Source: JBDIAG01 sp047974565
Lineage (GTDB): Bacteria > Actinomycetota > Actinomycetes > Actinomycetales > CAWJMD01
DNA length: 64,000 bases
Reading direction: 5' to 3'
NCBI GenBank assembly: GCA_047974565.1
Contig: JBKECN010000054.1
Location: 52,640 to 116,639 of the forward strand
Shown: positions 32,246 through 40,587 of the stretch, piece after piece
Layout: each line of letters opens with the position of its first letter
Position numbering within the stretch: position 1 is the stretch's first letter
Made by a program: the position numbers and the translations under genes
Notes under the pieces: model-generated
Told to the model about the DNA's origin: nothing
Database searches by the model: none
Seen by the model: the letters and a program-made list of their open reading frames with translations, nothing else

Positions 32246-33622
32246 TCAGGCGTTCTGATCTGCAAGACCCGCCAGCAGCAACACCTCGGCGGTGGCCGCC
32301 CGTTCGAACACGGCCAGGGAGAGGGACTCATTGGTGCCGTGCGCCTTGGTGGCCGGATCCTCGACGCCGGTGACGAGCACCTTGGCGTCCGGGAACACCT
32401 CCAGAAAAGCGGCGATGAACGGGATCGACCCGCCGACGCCCTGCTCGACCACGGGGCGCCCGCCCCACGCGGTGGACAGTGCCCAGCGCGCCACCTCGTA
32501 CACGGGTCCCTGGACGTCGCCGGCGAAGGGCTGTCCGGTCTCCCCCACGTCGAACTGCACGTGCGCGCCAAACGGCGGGTCCTGCTCGAGGTGGGCCTGC
32601 AAGGCCTTGCCCGCCTCGGCCGGGTCCTGTCCAGGCGCGATCCGCATGGTGATCTTGGCGCGAACAGACGGGATGAGCGTGTTGGAGGCGTTGTCCACCG
32701 TCGGCACGTCCAGGCCTGTCACGGTCACCGCCGGGTTGGCCCAGAGGCGGTCCAGGATCGGGCCGGTGCCGATCTGCCGCACTCCGTCGAGCAGGCCCGC
32801 GTCGCGTCGCCAGCGTTCCTCGTCCATCGACAGGTCTGCGGCGTGCCCGTGCACCAGCCCGGGCACCGCAACGCTGCCGTCCGCATCCCACAACCTCGAC
32901 AGGACGGTGGTGGCAACCATCAGCGCGTCCGGCGCCGCGCCGCCGAACATGCCCGAGTGCAGCGAATGTGAGGACGTCGACACGGTGAGCACCCCGTCGA
33001 CCAGGCCCCGCAGGGTGACGGTCAGGGAGGGGTCGTCCACGGTCCAGTTGTCGGAGTCGGCGACGACGATGACGTCGCAGTCGAGCAGATCGCGGTAGGT
33101 GTGCAGGAAGTCGGCGAAGGACGGTGAGCCGGCCTCCTCCTCCCCTTCGATGAACACGACGATGCCGACGCCGTCATCGGGTCCCCAGGTGTCCAACAGG
33201 GTGCGCAGTGCGGTGACGTGCACCATGACCCCGGCCTTGTCGTCGGCCGCACCCCGCCCGAAGAGCCGGCCGTCGCGTTCGGTGGCCTCGAACGCGGGGG
33301 TGTGCCAGCCGTCCGCGGTGACCGGCTGCACATCGTGGTGCGCGTACAACAGGACGGTGGGCCGACCGGCCGGTGCGCGGCGGCGAGCGACCACAGCCGG
33401 TGCTCCCGGGGTGCCGTCGGGCTTCTTCGCCCGCAGGAGTTGTGGCTCGAGGCCCAGGTCGGTGAGCAGGTCGGCCACCTTCTGCGCGCTGGCCTGCACG
33501 GCGGCCGGATCCCCGCTGGCTGCGGAGATCGAGGGAATCGCCACCAGGTCGGCCAGGTCGGTGCGCCCGGCGGGCAGGTGTGCCTGAGTGGCGGTCATCA
33601 GAGCCTGGGTGTCCACAGCCAT
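32246..33622 (-). CDS. M20-family dipeptidase
   Basis: 458 residues with all M20 metal-site elements: YAHHDVQP (about residue 93), GRGAADDKAG (about 122), EGEEEAGS (about 159), a metal-ligand Asp in VADSDNW (about 186) and the C-terminal His in AHGTNESL (about 433). The central dimerisation domain lies at about 205-330. Cytosolic di-/tripeptide hydrolysis is the usual role (PepV/carnosinase-like). It has no ribosome-binding site but a TACCCT box 6 nt upstream, so leaderless translation is likely. Confidence 0.92.
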   Translation of the reverse strand: MAVDTQALMTATQAHLPAGRTDLADLVAIPSISAASGDPAAVQASAQKVADLLTDLGLEPQLLRAKKPDGTPGAPAVVARRRAPAGRPTVLLYAHHDVQPVTADGWHTPAFEATERDGRLFGRGAADDKAGVMVHVTALRTLLDTWGPDDGVGIVVFIEGEEEAGSPSFADFLHTYRDLLDCDVIVVADSDNWTVDDPSLTVTLRGLVDGVLTVSTSSHSLHSGMFGGAAPDALMVATTVLSRLWDADGSVAVPGLVHGHAADLSMDEERWRRDAGLLDGVRQIGTGPILDRLWANPAVTVTGLDVPTVDNASNTLIPSVRAKITMRIAPGQDPAEAGKALQAHLEQDPPFGAHVQFDVGETGQPFAGDVQGPVYEVARWALSTAWGGRPVVEQGVGGSIPFIAAFLEVFPDAKVLVTGVEDPATKAHGTNESLSLAVFERAATAEVLLLAGLADQNA

Positions 33623-33628
33623 TCACTC

Positions 33629-33634
33629 AGGGTA
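33629..33634 (-). promoter_or_regulatory. putative -10 box, leaderless start of the M20 dipeptidase gene
   Basis: On the minus strand TACCCT is followed by 6 nt and the ATG at 33622. No Shine-Dalgarno sequence is present in that interval. Confidence 0.5.
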
Positions 33635-33754
33635 GAACCGGACGAGTCGCTCCGACGCGGACGGGCACCAAGGCTTGTCACCGACCTTCCCGACCCCGGG
33701 TCGCACCGAGCCCGACGGCTGATGTCCTTCGGGTGCTGATGTGCGGGCCAGGGC

Positions 33755-33860
33755 GTGGCATACTCACCGCACGTTGGGCACAGCGGAAGCCGGTGCAAGT
33801 CCGGGCGGTCGCGCCACTGTCACAGTCAGACCCGCTGCGCCCCACGACCCCTGCACATCC
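33755..33860 (+). ncRNA. cobalamin riboswitch controlling cbiMNQO
   Basis: The conserved core is readable in order: the B12-box segment gccggtgcaagtcc (33789-33802), gcgccactgt (33811-33820) and agtcagaccc (33824-33833), matching the known adenosylcobalamin-binding element. It lies about 90-160 nt before the cbiM start. The outer boundaries are approximate. With B12 present it would be expected to reduce cobalt-transporter expression. No clear terminator is visible after it, so control at translation initiation is the likelier mode. Confidence 0.9.
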
Positions 33861-33950
33861 CGACTCGACCACCCATCGACGTTCGCCACCGAACGGCAAC
33901 TCGACATCCCAACGACGGGGGACGCGACATCCCCACAAGGAGTGGATCCG

Positions 33951-34631
33951 TTGCACATCGCCGAAGGCGTGCTCCCTCCCTTGCAGGCACTCGGGTGGGG
34001 CCTGGCCAGCGCGGGATTCGTCGTGCACGGGGCGCGGCGGGTGATGGTGCTCATCCGCGAGCAGCCCGAGACCCGTCTGCTGCTCGGCGCCGCCGGGGCG
34101 TTCACCTTCGTCCTGTCGGCGATCAAGCTGCCGTCGGTGACCGGCAGTTCGTCCCATCCCACCGGCACGGGCCTGGGCGCGGTGCTCTTCCGGCCCCCGG
34201 TGATGGCTTTCCTCTGCACGATCGTGCTGCTCTTCCAGGCGCTGTTGCTCGCCCACGGGGGCATCACCACGCTCGGAGCCAATGTGTTCTCGATGGGGGT
34301 GGTGGGACCGTGGGTCGGCTACGGCGCGTGGCGGCTGTTGCGCCGGCATCCGCTCATCGCCATCTTCGCGGCGATGACCCTCGCCGACCTGGCCACGTAC
34401 ATCACCACCTCGGCGCAACTGGCACTGGCCTTCCCGGACCCGGGCTCCGGATTCGTCGGCGCACTGGTGAAGTTCCTGTCGGTCTTCGCCCTCACCCAGA
34501 TTCCGCTGGCCATCGCCGAAGGCATCCTCGGGGTGCTGTTGTGGCGGGTGCTCACCAGCGTGGCCAGCCCCGAGTTGAACCGGCTGGGTCTGCTGCGAGA
34601 AGCCCGGTCCGACGCGGCGGCCGGGCGATGA
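33951..34631 (+). CDS. cbiM: energy-coupling factor cobalt transporter, substrate-capture membrane protein CbiM
   Basis: 226 residues. It begins MHIAEGVLPP, the hallmark N-terminus of CbiM/NikM in which the residue-2 His helps chelate the metal; this fixes the TTG at 33951 as the start, with AAGGAG 8 nt upstream. Six or seven helices follow, including 'SAIKLPSVTGSSSHPTGTGLG' with further metal-binding His. Cobalt rather than nickel is inferred from the upstream cobalamin riboswitch. Overlaps cbiN by 4 bp. Confidence 0.95.
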   Translation: MHIAEGVLPPLQALGWGLASAGFVVHGARRVMVLIREQPETRLLLGAAGAFTFVLSAIKLPSVTGSSSHPTGTGLGAVLFRPPVMAFLCTIVLLFQALLLAHGGITTLGANVFSMGVVGPWVGYGAWRLLRRHPLIAIFAAMTLADLATYITTSAQLALAFPDPGSGFVGALVKFLSVFALTQIPLAIAEGILGVLLWRVLTSVASPELNRLGLLREARSDAAAGR

Positions 34632-35116
34632 CCGGCACTCCCGGGCGCCGGCTCCGCGGGCAGGTGACCCGAGCTCGGGTCGTCAACGCAGTGCTCATCC
34701 TGGCGCTCGTGCTCGTCGTGGCAGGCTCCGCCCTCATCGCCCGGCACACCCAGGGCGAGCAGGCGTCCTTCGCCGGGACGGACTCGATCGCCACCGACCT
34801 GATCGCCTCGCAGGGTCACACGTCGTGGTTCGACCCGCTGTTGCGGCCGGGCTCAAGCGAGGTCGAGTCCGGACTCTTCGCCCTGCAGGCCGCGCTCGGG
34901 GCGGGGGTGCTCGGGTACTGCCTGGGTCGCCTGCACGGTCGGCGGCTGCGTGAGCGGCGCTCGGGCGCGGGCGTCCAGACCCGGCGCGATGAGCGGCGCG
35001 ATGACCTCGGCGTGCAGGACCAGACGCCCAAGGCCCATCCCTCGACGGGCGCCGACCCGCTGCCGAGACAGCAGGATGAGCATCCGCAGGGCCTGACCCC
35101 CGGGGGGTCGGGATGA
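34628..35116 (+). CDS. cbiN: cobalt transport protein CbiN
   Basis: 162 residues. Two membrane helices (about 18-38 and 85-105) flank an extracytoplasmic loop containing 'FAGTDSIATDLIAS', as in CbiN. CbiN is usually about 100 residues; here a hydrophilic Arg/Asp/Gln-rich cytoplasmic tail of about 55 residues is added. CbiN assists metal loading of CbiM. ATG overlaps the cbiM stop, and cbiQ overlaps its end. Confidence 0.88.
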   Translation: MTGTPGRRLRGQVTRARVVNAVLILALVLVVAGSALIARHTQGEQASFAGTDSIATDLIASQGHTSWFDPLLRPGSSEVESGLFALQAALGAGVLGYCLGRLHGRRLRERRSGAGVQTRRDERRDDLGVQDQTPKAHPSTGADPLPRQQDEHPQGLTPGGSG

Positions 35117-35874
35117 GTGCGCATGGCGGCGGACTGGCCCTGGACCGGGCCGCCTGGAGCAGCCCGTGGCGGCTGCGGTCGGTGCGCGACAAGGCGTTCT
35201 TGTCGCTGGGACTTGTCTGTGTTGCGCTGGTCCTGCCGACCTGGCCGGGTTCGGCACTGGTGGCCGTGGTGGCCACGCTGGTGCTGCTGGGACCTGCGCG
35301 GGTGCCGGGCCGCCTGCTGGCCCGGTGTGTGGCCGCTCCCGCGGCATTCATCGCCGTCGGTGCGGTGTCGGTGGCGGTCACCCTCTCCTGGCAGGACGGG
35401 CCGCGACTGGGGGTCAGCGAGCAGTCGCTGGCCCAGGCCGGTGACCTCGTCGGGCACGCCCTGGCGGGCACGCTCGGGGTACTCGTCCTGGCCGCAACCA
35501 CGCCGATGGTCGATCTACTCGGCGGTCTGCGCCGGGTGAAGGTGCCGGACCCGCTCCTGGACGTGGCGGCCCTGATGTACCGGATGCTCTTCGCGTTGCT
35601 GGATTCGGTGCACGCCGTGCGTGAGGCACAGACGGCTCGAATGGGGTACGCCACTCGGCGCGCCGCCATGCGCTCGGGTGCGCTGCTGACCGGTCAGGTG
35701 ATGCTGCGGGCGTGGACCCGGGCCAGCCGACTGGAGGAAGGGTTGTCCGGGCGCGGTTATGTGGAGGGATTGACCACCTTGGAGCCGGGGCGACACGCAT
35801 CCGCCCGGTTCCTGGCTGCCTCGGCCTGCGTGCTCGGGCTGGTCTGCGCGCTCACCTGGGGGGTGGTCCGATGA
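35113..35874 (+). CDS. cbiQ: energy-coupling factor transmembrane protein CbiQ
   Basis: 253 residues with about five helices. The two short ECF T-component signatures are visible: 'AQTARMGYATRRA' (about residue 176) and 'ASRLEEGLSGRGYVEG' (about 205), which couple to the ATPase. The ATG overlaps the cbiN stop by 4 bp and the cbiO start overlaps its own stop. Permease scaffold of the cobalt transporter. Confidence 0.93.
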   Translation: MSAHGGGLALDRAAWSSPWRLRSVRDKAFLSLGLVCVALVLPTWPGSALVAVVATLVLLGPARVPGRLLARCVAAPAAFIAVGAVSVAVTLSWQDGPRLGVSEQSLAQAGDLVGHALAGTLGVLVLAATTPMVDLLGGLRRVKVPDPLLDVAALMYRMLFALLDSVHAVREAQTARMGYATRRAAMRSGALLTGQVMLRAWTRASRLEEGLSGRGYVEGLTTLEPGRHASARFLAASACVLGLVCALTWGVVR

Positions 35875-36719
35875 GTCATCTCAGCCTGCACGCCGAGGCG
35901 GTGCACTTCGGCTACGGGGCAGCCACCGTGCTGTCCGGCGCGAGTCTGCGGGTGGCCGGCGGCCGGCGGGTGGCGCTCCTGGGGGCCAATGGTTCGGGCA
36001 AGACCACCCTGTTGCGCTGCCTGAGCGCTTCGCTGCGCCCCGACAGCGGCCGGGTACTGCTGGACGGTGCGCCGATCGACTACTCCCGCAAGGGTTTACG
36101 AGCCCATCGGGAACAGGTGCAACTCGTCATGCAAGACCCGGACGATCAACTGTTCTCCGCCGATGTGGCCCGGGACGTCTCCTTCGGCCCGACCAATCTC
36201 GGCCTCTCTGCGGACGAGGTGGCCACCCGGGTGCGCGAGTCGCTGGCGTTGCTGGTCATCACCGACCTGGCGGATCGGCCGGTGCATCACCTGTCGTTCG
36301 GCCAGCGCAAGCGGGTGGCGATCGCCGGCGCCATCGCCATGCGGCCCTGCCTACTGCTGCTCGATGAGCCCACCGCCGGGCTGGACCCGGCCGGGGTGCA
36401 GGACATGCTCGCCGCATTGGCCCGGTTGGAGGAGCACCACACCACCGTGGTGCTGGCCACCCACGACGTGGACCTGGCCCTGGCGTGGGCGGACGAGGTG
36501 GCTGTGGTCACCGACGGCATCGTCCACCAAGGCGATCCGGTGCTGCTGCTCGCCGAGCAGGACCTCATCGCCCGCGCCCGGCTGCGCCGGCCCTGGGTGT
36601 TGGAACTGGCCGACCGGCTCGGTCTGGCCCCCGACCCCGACCTGGCGCCGCTGCGGGACCTGGACGGGATCGTCGAACGGCTGCGCCCGGGCGCCCGGGA
36701 CTCGGCTACCACCCTCTGA
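35871..36719 (+). CDS. cbiO: energy-coupling factor ATP-binding protein CbiO
   Basis: 282 residues. Walker A GANGSGKTT (about residue 38), Q-loop 'VMQDPDDQLFSADVARDVSFGP' (about 83-104; the DxQxF form typical of ECF ATPases), signature LSFGQRKRV (about 141), Walker B LLLLDEPTAGLDP (about 160) and switch His ATHDVD. It powers cobalt uptake through CbiQ and CbiM. A rare TTA leucine codon occurs near residue 70. End of the four-gene operon. Confidence 0.95.
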   Translation: MSHLSLHAEAVHFGYGAATVLSGASLRVAGGRRVALLGANGSGKTTLLRCLSASLRPDSGRVLLDGAPIDYSRKGLRAHREQVQLVMQDPDDQLFSADVARDVSFGPTNLGLSADEVATRVRESLALLVITDLADRPVHHLSFGQRKRVAIAGAIAMRPCLLLLDEPTAGLDPAGVQDMLAALARLEEHHTTVVLATHDVDLALAWADEVAVVTDGIVHQGDPVLLLAEQDLIARARLRRPWVLELADRLGLAPDPDLAPLRDLDGIVERLRPGARDSATTL

Positions 36720-36900
36720 CGTCCACTCCCCGCACCCATCCTCCTCGGGGCGACCTCGCCCGCGCCGCCGACAGATCGACCCCGGGCCGCCTACCCGGTG
36801 ACGTCCACCGGAAGGCCGTGCCCGGGTGACGTGGGCCGCGCAGAGGTGCTCAGGAAGCACCACATCCCCAGAACACCCGCGCCCCGGTGCCGGCGTGACG

Positions 36901-36906
36901 CAGAAT
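36901..36906 (+). promoter_or_regulatory. putative -10 box, leaderless start of the lectin/M15 gene
   Basis: CAGAAT ends 6 nt before the GTG at 36913, where the signal peptide starts. No good -35 hexamer is seen. Confidence 0.4.
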
Positions 36907-36912
36907 TCCGGA

Positions 36913-38214
36913 GTGCGATCTGTCTTCCTTGTCGTGATCCTCGTCGTCGCCGGTCTCGTCACGCCCTTCGACTCGGGTGCTCGTGCGGCGATGCTGACCG
37001 GCGTCGTGGGCGCCGGCACGACGCTCGCGTCCGGGGACGAACTGGCCTCCGACAACGGGCGATACCGATTCGCGGTGCAGGGGGACGGCAACGCGGTAGT
37101 GTACTCCGGCGGCCGGGCGCTGTGGTCGAGTGGGACGGCGGGTTCTGGGCCGGTACGGCTCGTCGTGCAGCAGGACGGCAACCTCGTGCTGTACGCACAG
37201 AGCTCGGGTCGTCCGGTATGGGCCAGCGACACGTTCGGATCTTCGGCGCAGTTGCTCATGCAGGACGACGGCAACCTGGTGCTGTACCTGGCCGCGGCGG
37301 CCCGCTGGTACACCGGCGTCGACCCCGGGCCGGCCTCGCTGAGCGCACCCGAAGCACTCGAAGCCGGGGAGCAGGTGTCCTCCCCCGATGGCCGGTTCCG
37401 CCTGGTCATGCAAGCCGACGGCAACCTCGTCGGGTACGGGCCCTCGGGCGTGGGCTGGGCCACCGGAACGGCCGGGCACGCCGGTGCGTGGTTGTCTGTG
37501 CAGTCCGACGGCAACCTCGTCGTGTACTCGCCGGCGGGTGAGCCGCTGTGGTGGAGCGGGACGCAGGCGGCTGGCCCGGCCACGCTCGTCCTGCAGGACG
37601 ACGCCAACCTCGTGCTCTACGCCGGCTCACCCCTGTGGAGCCGACGGCTGGCCTTCGCCTCGACGGTGCGCACCCTGACCAGCGCGGAGCGGGCATCGAT
37701 GACCGGGGTGACCTGGCGAACCGGCTGCCCCGTCGGGCTGAGCGAACTGCGCGCGGTCTCACTGACCTACTGGGACTTCGCGGGCCAGCCCCGAGACGGG
37801 ACGCTGGTGGTCCACGCGGACGTCGCCGCTGACGTGGTGCCGGCATTCCGGGCGATGTACGACAGCCACTATCCGATTCGGCGGATGATCCCGATCGAGG
37901 CCTACGGTGGCAGCGACGACGCCTCGATGGCCGCGGACAACACCTCGGCCTTCAACTGCCGCACCGTCGCCGGCACCACCAGCTGGTCACGCCACGCCTA
38001 CGGGCGAGCCATCGACATCAACCCGGTGGAGAACCCCTATGTCAGCGGCGGGTCGGTCTCCCCGTCCGCGGGTGCGGCGTACGTCAATCGGTCCAATCCA
38101 CACCCGGCGGTGCTGCGGGCCTCCAGCGTGGCCGTGCGCGAGTTCGAAGCCCGCGGGTGGACGTGGGGTGGTCGCTGGACCAGTCCCATCGACTACCAAC
38201 ACGTCCAGCGATAG
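36913..38214 (+). CDS. secreted bulb-type lectin / M15 (D-Ala-D-Ala carboxypeptidase-like) fusion
   Basis: 433 residues. Signal peptide (about 1-27). Six copies of the mannose-binding motif QxDxNxVxY start near residues 54, 84, 115, 165, 195 and 225: two triplets, each making one beta-prism B-lectin domain. From about residue 290 comes an M15-family peptidase domain with the zinc/catalytic signature SRHAYGRAID (HxxxxxxD, about 358) and the terminal His in DYQHVQR. It probably binds mannose-containing envelope or foreign glycans and cleaves peptidoglycan stems. The chosen GTG lies directly at the signal peptide. Confidence 0.85.
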   Translation: MRSVFLVVILVVAGLVTPFDSGARAAMLTGVVGAGTTLASGDELASDNGRYRFAVQGDGNAVVYSGGRALWSSGTAGSGPVRLVVQQDGNLVLYAQSSGRPVWASDTFGSSAQLLMQDDGNLVLYLAAAARWYTGVDPGPASLSAPEALEAGEQVSSPDGRFRLVMQADGNLVGYGPSGVGWATGTAGHAGAWLSVQSDGNLVVYSPAGEPLWWSGTQAAGPATLVLQDDANLVLYAGSPLWSRRLAFASTVRTLTSAERASMTGVTWRTGCPVGLSELRAVSLTYWDFAGQPRDGTLVVHADVAADVVPAFRAMYDSHYPIRRMIPIEAYGGSDDASMAADNTSAFNCRTVAGTTSWSRHAYGRAIDINPVENPYVSGGSVSPSAGAAYVNRSNPHPAVLRASSVAVREFEARGWTWGGRWTSPIDYQHVQR

Positions 38215-38385
38215 GCACACCCGCGATCGGAGTCGGCCGGGTCGAGTGGTGACCGCGCCCCGCCGATCAGTCCGAAACCGGACAGAGCCCACATCCCCGT
38301 CACACGCCGGGGCGCGGAGCCGACGCGGGTCACACCGCGGGCCACACCTGAGGCGAGGATGCTCGGGCCACCCGGGCTCGACGGC

Positions 38386-38391
38386 TAGGAT
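38386..38391 (+). promoter_or_regulatory. putative -10 box, leaderless start of the DUF3043 gene
   Basis: TAGGAT ends 6 nt before the GTG at 38398; the intervening bases do not form a usable ribosome-binding site at the right distance. Confidence 0.5.
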
Positions 38392-38397
38392 CGAGGG

Positions 38398-39006
38398 GTG
38401 TTCGGACGCAAGAAGCAAGAGGCCGCCGAGGTCGAGGATCCGGTGGTGCCCGATCGACCCGGCGCCAAGAACCGTCCCACGCCCACCCGGCGGGAGCGCG
38501 AGCAGGCCCGGAAGCGTCCGATGGTCCCCGAGGACCGCAAGGCCGACAAGGCCGCGCTCCGCGAGCGGATGCGTCAGGAGCGTGTCGCCCAGCGGCAGGC
38601 CCTCTACAGCGGGGACGAGAAGGCACTCGGCCCCCGCGACGCGGGCAAGTACCGGCGGTTCGTTCGCGACGTCGTGGACGGACGCCGCAACCTCGGCGAG
38701 TACTACCTGCTGTTGGCGCTGCTGGCCATCATCCTCGTGTTGGGCCCGCAACTCATCGGGATGAACATCGAGGACGCCGCCCGGGTACAACTGATCTCCA
38801 CTGCGGTGCTGTGGGGCACCATCCTCATCGTGGTCCTGGATTCGTTTCGCCTGTCGCGGATGCTGCGCCGCCGGCTCAAGGAGCGCTTCGGGGAGGACTT
38901 CAACACTCGCGGTCACGTGAGTTACGGCGTGAGCCGATCACTGCAGATCCGCCGGTGGCGACTGCCCAAACCAGCCATCGCGCACGGGCAACAGCCGCGT
39001 CCCTGA
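38398..39006 (+). CDS. DUF3043 family membrane protein
   Basis: 202 residues. It opens MFGRKK (GTG start) with a strongly charged cytoplasmic head (about 1-95) that includes 'ARKRPMVPEDRKADKAALRE', followed by two helices (about 103-122 and 130-148) and the basic tail 'SFRLSRMLRRRLKERFG'. This is the standard layout of DUF3043, a family confined to actinobacteria and of unknown function. Confidence 0.9.
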   Translation: MFGRKKQEAAEVEDPVVPDRPGAKNRPTPTRREREQARKRPMVPEDRKADKAALRERMRQERVAQRQALYSGDEKALGPRDAGKYRRFVRDVVDGRRNLGEYYLLLALLAIILVLGPQLIGMNIEDAARVQLISTAVLWGTILIVVLDSFRLSRMLRRRLKERFGEDFNTRGHVSYGVSRSLQIRRWRLPKPAIAHGQQPRP

Positions 39007-39112
39007 CCTTTCGACGCAGTCCGGCAGGGCTTGCGTTCGCGCCCTGCTCTCGTAGACAGCCATCGATGGTCGCTGTGGCAAGCCTGATGTCGTCTCGATG
39101 TACGAGGCTCGA

Positions 39113-39325
39113 TCAGCTGCCCGGATGCAAGGACATCGGCCCATAGGCCTTGGCGCCATCCTCGTTCAACGTGACGGCGTCGACGCCGTCCTCGACGAGG
39201 TTGTGCCACTCCTCCCCGACCCACGACTCGGCGTCGGCCTGAGTGGGGAACTGGGTGTCGGTCATGCTGCCGGTGGGTGCCAGCTCGCTGCCGGCTGCGT
39301 CCAGGTAGGTCCACGTCCATGCCAT
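39113..39325 (-). CDS. small conserved acidic protein, function unknown
   Basis: 70 residues, beginning MAWTWTYLDAAGSE and containing 'FPTQADAESWVGEEWHNLV' and 'YGPMSLHP' at the C-terminus, a pattern I recognise from small hypothetical proteins of other actinobacteria. There is no membrane segment or Cys. The ATG at 39325 is chosen because 'TWTYLD' normally stands at the N-terminus; the open frame further upstream is the shadow of the next gene. Confidence 0.75.
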   Translation of the reverse strand: MAWTWTYLDAAGSELAPTGSMTDTQFPTQADAESWVGEEWHNLVEDGVDAVTLNEDGAKAYGPMSLHPGS

Positions 39326-39428
39326 GACCCAACCCTGCCACGCCGCCGAGGATCTGGGCGGGTGAACCCGGGCTCGACCTCCCGGCCAGCGACTCGACCT
39401 CAGCCGGGCTCGAACCTCCCGGCGGCGA

Positions 39429-40256
39429 TCAACCGGCCAGCAGAGCAATCCGCTCTGCAGTCGGCGAGCCGGGCGGGGCGGTATAGGTGACCATCCGGTA
39501 GCGACGGTGCCCGGCGATGAGGAAGGCCTGAAAGTCCAACTCGAGCAGCCCGACCTCGGGGTGTCTGAGGTCCCGGATACCGAAGGCGTCGAAATGGGCT
39601 TCATGGTCGGACCACATGGCACTGAACTCCGGGCTTCCGCTTCGCAGCTCGGCAACGAAAGCACCCAACTCATCGTCGTGCGGATGACGCGCCACAGCCG
39701 CCCGCAGATAGGCCACACCTTGCATGGCCCAACGATCCCAATGGACGAAGAAATCATGAGCTCGCGCGTCGAGAAACAGAAAGCGAACCGAATTTGGCCG
39801 AACGTCGGGGTTCTCGAAATGGAACGGATACAGGGCTCGGCCGACGGCATTGGCCGCGACGATGTCACAACTCTCGTTCAGGACGTGGGCCGGGATCGTC
39901 TGCATGGAGTCGAGCACCAGTCCAAGGCCCCGCGGCAGTCCCTGGTCGCCGTCCCGGCCGCGTCCCACCGCACGCCCGGAGACCCGGATGAGCGAGGCAA
40001 CGTAGTCACTCTCCTCGGGTGACAGCTGCAGGGCGTTCACCAGCCCGTCCAGCACCGCGTCGGAGATGCCGGCCACCTTTCCCCGCTCGAGTTTGGTGTA
40101 GTAGGTCGTGCTGATCCCGGCGAGCCAGGCAACCTCCTCTCGCCGGAGGCCGGCCACTCTGCGACGTCCGTTGCCTCCCGGCAACTCTCGTCCCTGCGCG
40201 GACAGCCGGCCTCGCCTGGTCATGAGGAACTCGCCCAGTTCCCGGCGTCGATCCAT
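39429..40256 (-). CDS. XRE-family transcriptional regulator with MmyB-like C-terminal domain
   Basis: 275 residues. The N-terminal helix-turn-helix reads 'GLRREEVAWLAGISTTYYTKLERGK' across residues about 36-60. The C-terminal MmyB-like, PAS-fold ligand-binding domain (about 105-275) includes 'NAVGRALYPFHF', 'RFLFLDARAHDFFVHWD' and 'HPEVGLLELDFQAF'. Such regulators usually control an adjacent oxidoreductase gene, but none is next to it here; the nearest genes are the small acidic protein and the divergent beta-glucoside operon. Confidence 0.9.
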   Translation of the reverse strand: MDRRRELGEFLMTRRGRLSAQGRELPGGNGRRRVAGLRREEVAWLAGISTTYYTKLERGKVAGISDAVLDGLVNALQLSPEESDYVASLIRVSGRAVGRGRDGDQGLPRGLGLVLDSMQTIPAHVLNESCDIVAANAVGRALYPFHFENPDVRPNSVRFLFLDARAHDFFVHWDRWAMQGVAYLRAAVARHPHDDELGAFVAELRSGSPEFSAMWSDHEAHFDAFGIRDLRHPEVGLLELDFQAFLIAGHRRYRMVTYTAPPGSPTAERIALLAG

Positions 40257-40464
40257 TCTCAGAGCCTATCCAGAACGTTCACGCCGACATCTCTGGCAGG
40301 GGCGTGTTGGCTCGCCCGCTGACCGCTGGAGCCGAGGCGCCCGGGCAGGTGCGCGAGTCGCCGGGTCATACCCAGGGGAGTACAGACAGGGCCCGGCTCG
40401 GGCCTTGCCCATTCGACGCCGAGACGATGTGCTTGTGTCAGCGGTCGAAAGGCCGCCGAGACCC

Positions 40465-40499
40465 AGGATGTTATCCACGCATGCCGTGGAGCAGGACCT
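40465..40499 (+). promoter_or_regulatory. ribonucleic antiterminator (RAT) of the beta-glucoside operon
   Basis: A 35-nt element with the BglG/LicT target layout: lower stem agg/cct (40465-40467 with 40497-40499), upper stem ccacg/cgtgg (40475-40479 with 40485-40489), and between them the asymmetric internal loops containing tgtta and gcagg found in known RATs. Its 3' end overlaps the left arm of the terminator, so the two structures exclude each other. The matching antiterminator is encoded at the end of the operon. Confidence 0.75.
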
Positions 40500-40552
40500 G
40501 AGCTCTGGAACACGGGAATAGACCCCGTGCCCCACGGCTCAGGTCCTTTTTT
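40493..40552 (+). terminator. leader terminator of the beta-glucoside operon
   Basis: aggacctgagc (40493-40503) pairs perfectly with gctcaggtcct (40537-40547) and is followed by a run of T (tttttg). A smaller hairpin, cacggg/cccgtg, sits inside the loop. This is the clearest rho-independent terminator in the window and stands before, not after, the EII gene, as expected for antitermination control. Confidence 0.88.
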
Positions 40553-40587
40553 GTTTCTCGGATCAGCACGAAGGGAATGCGGTAGTC

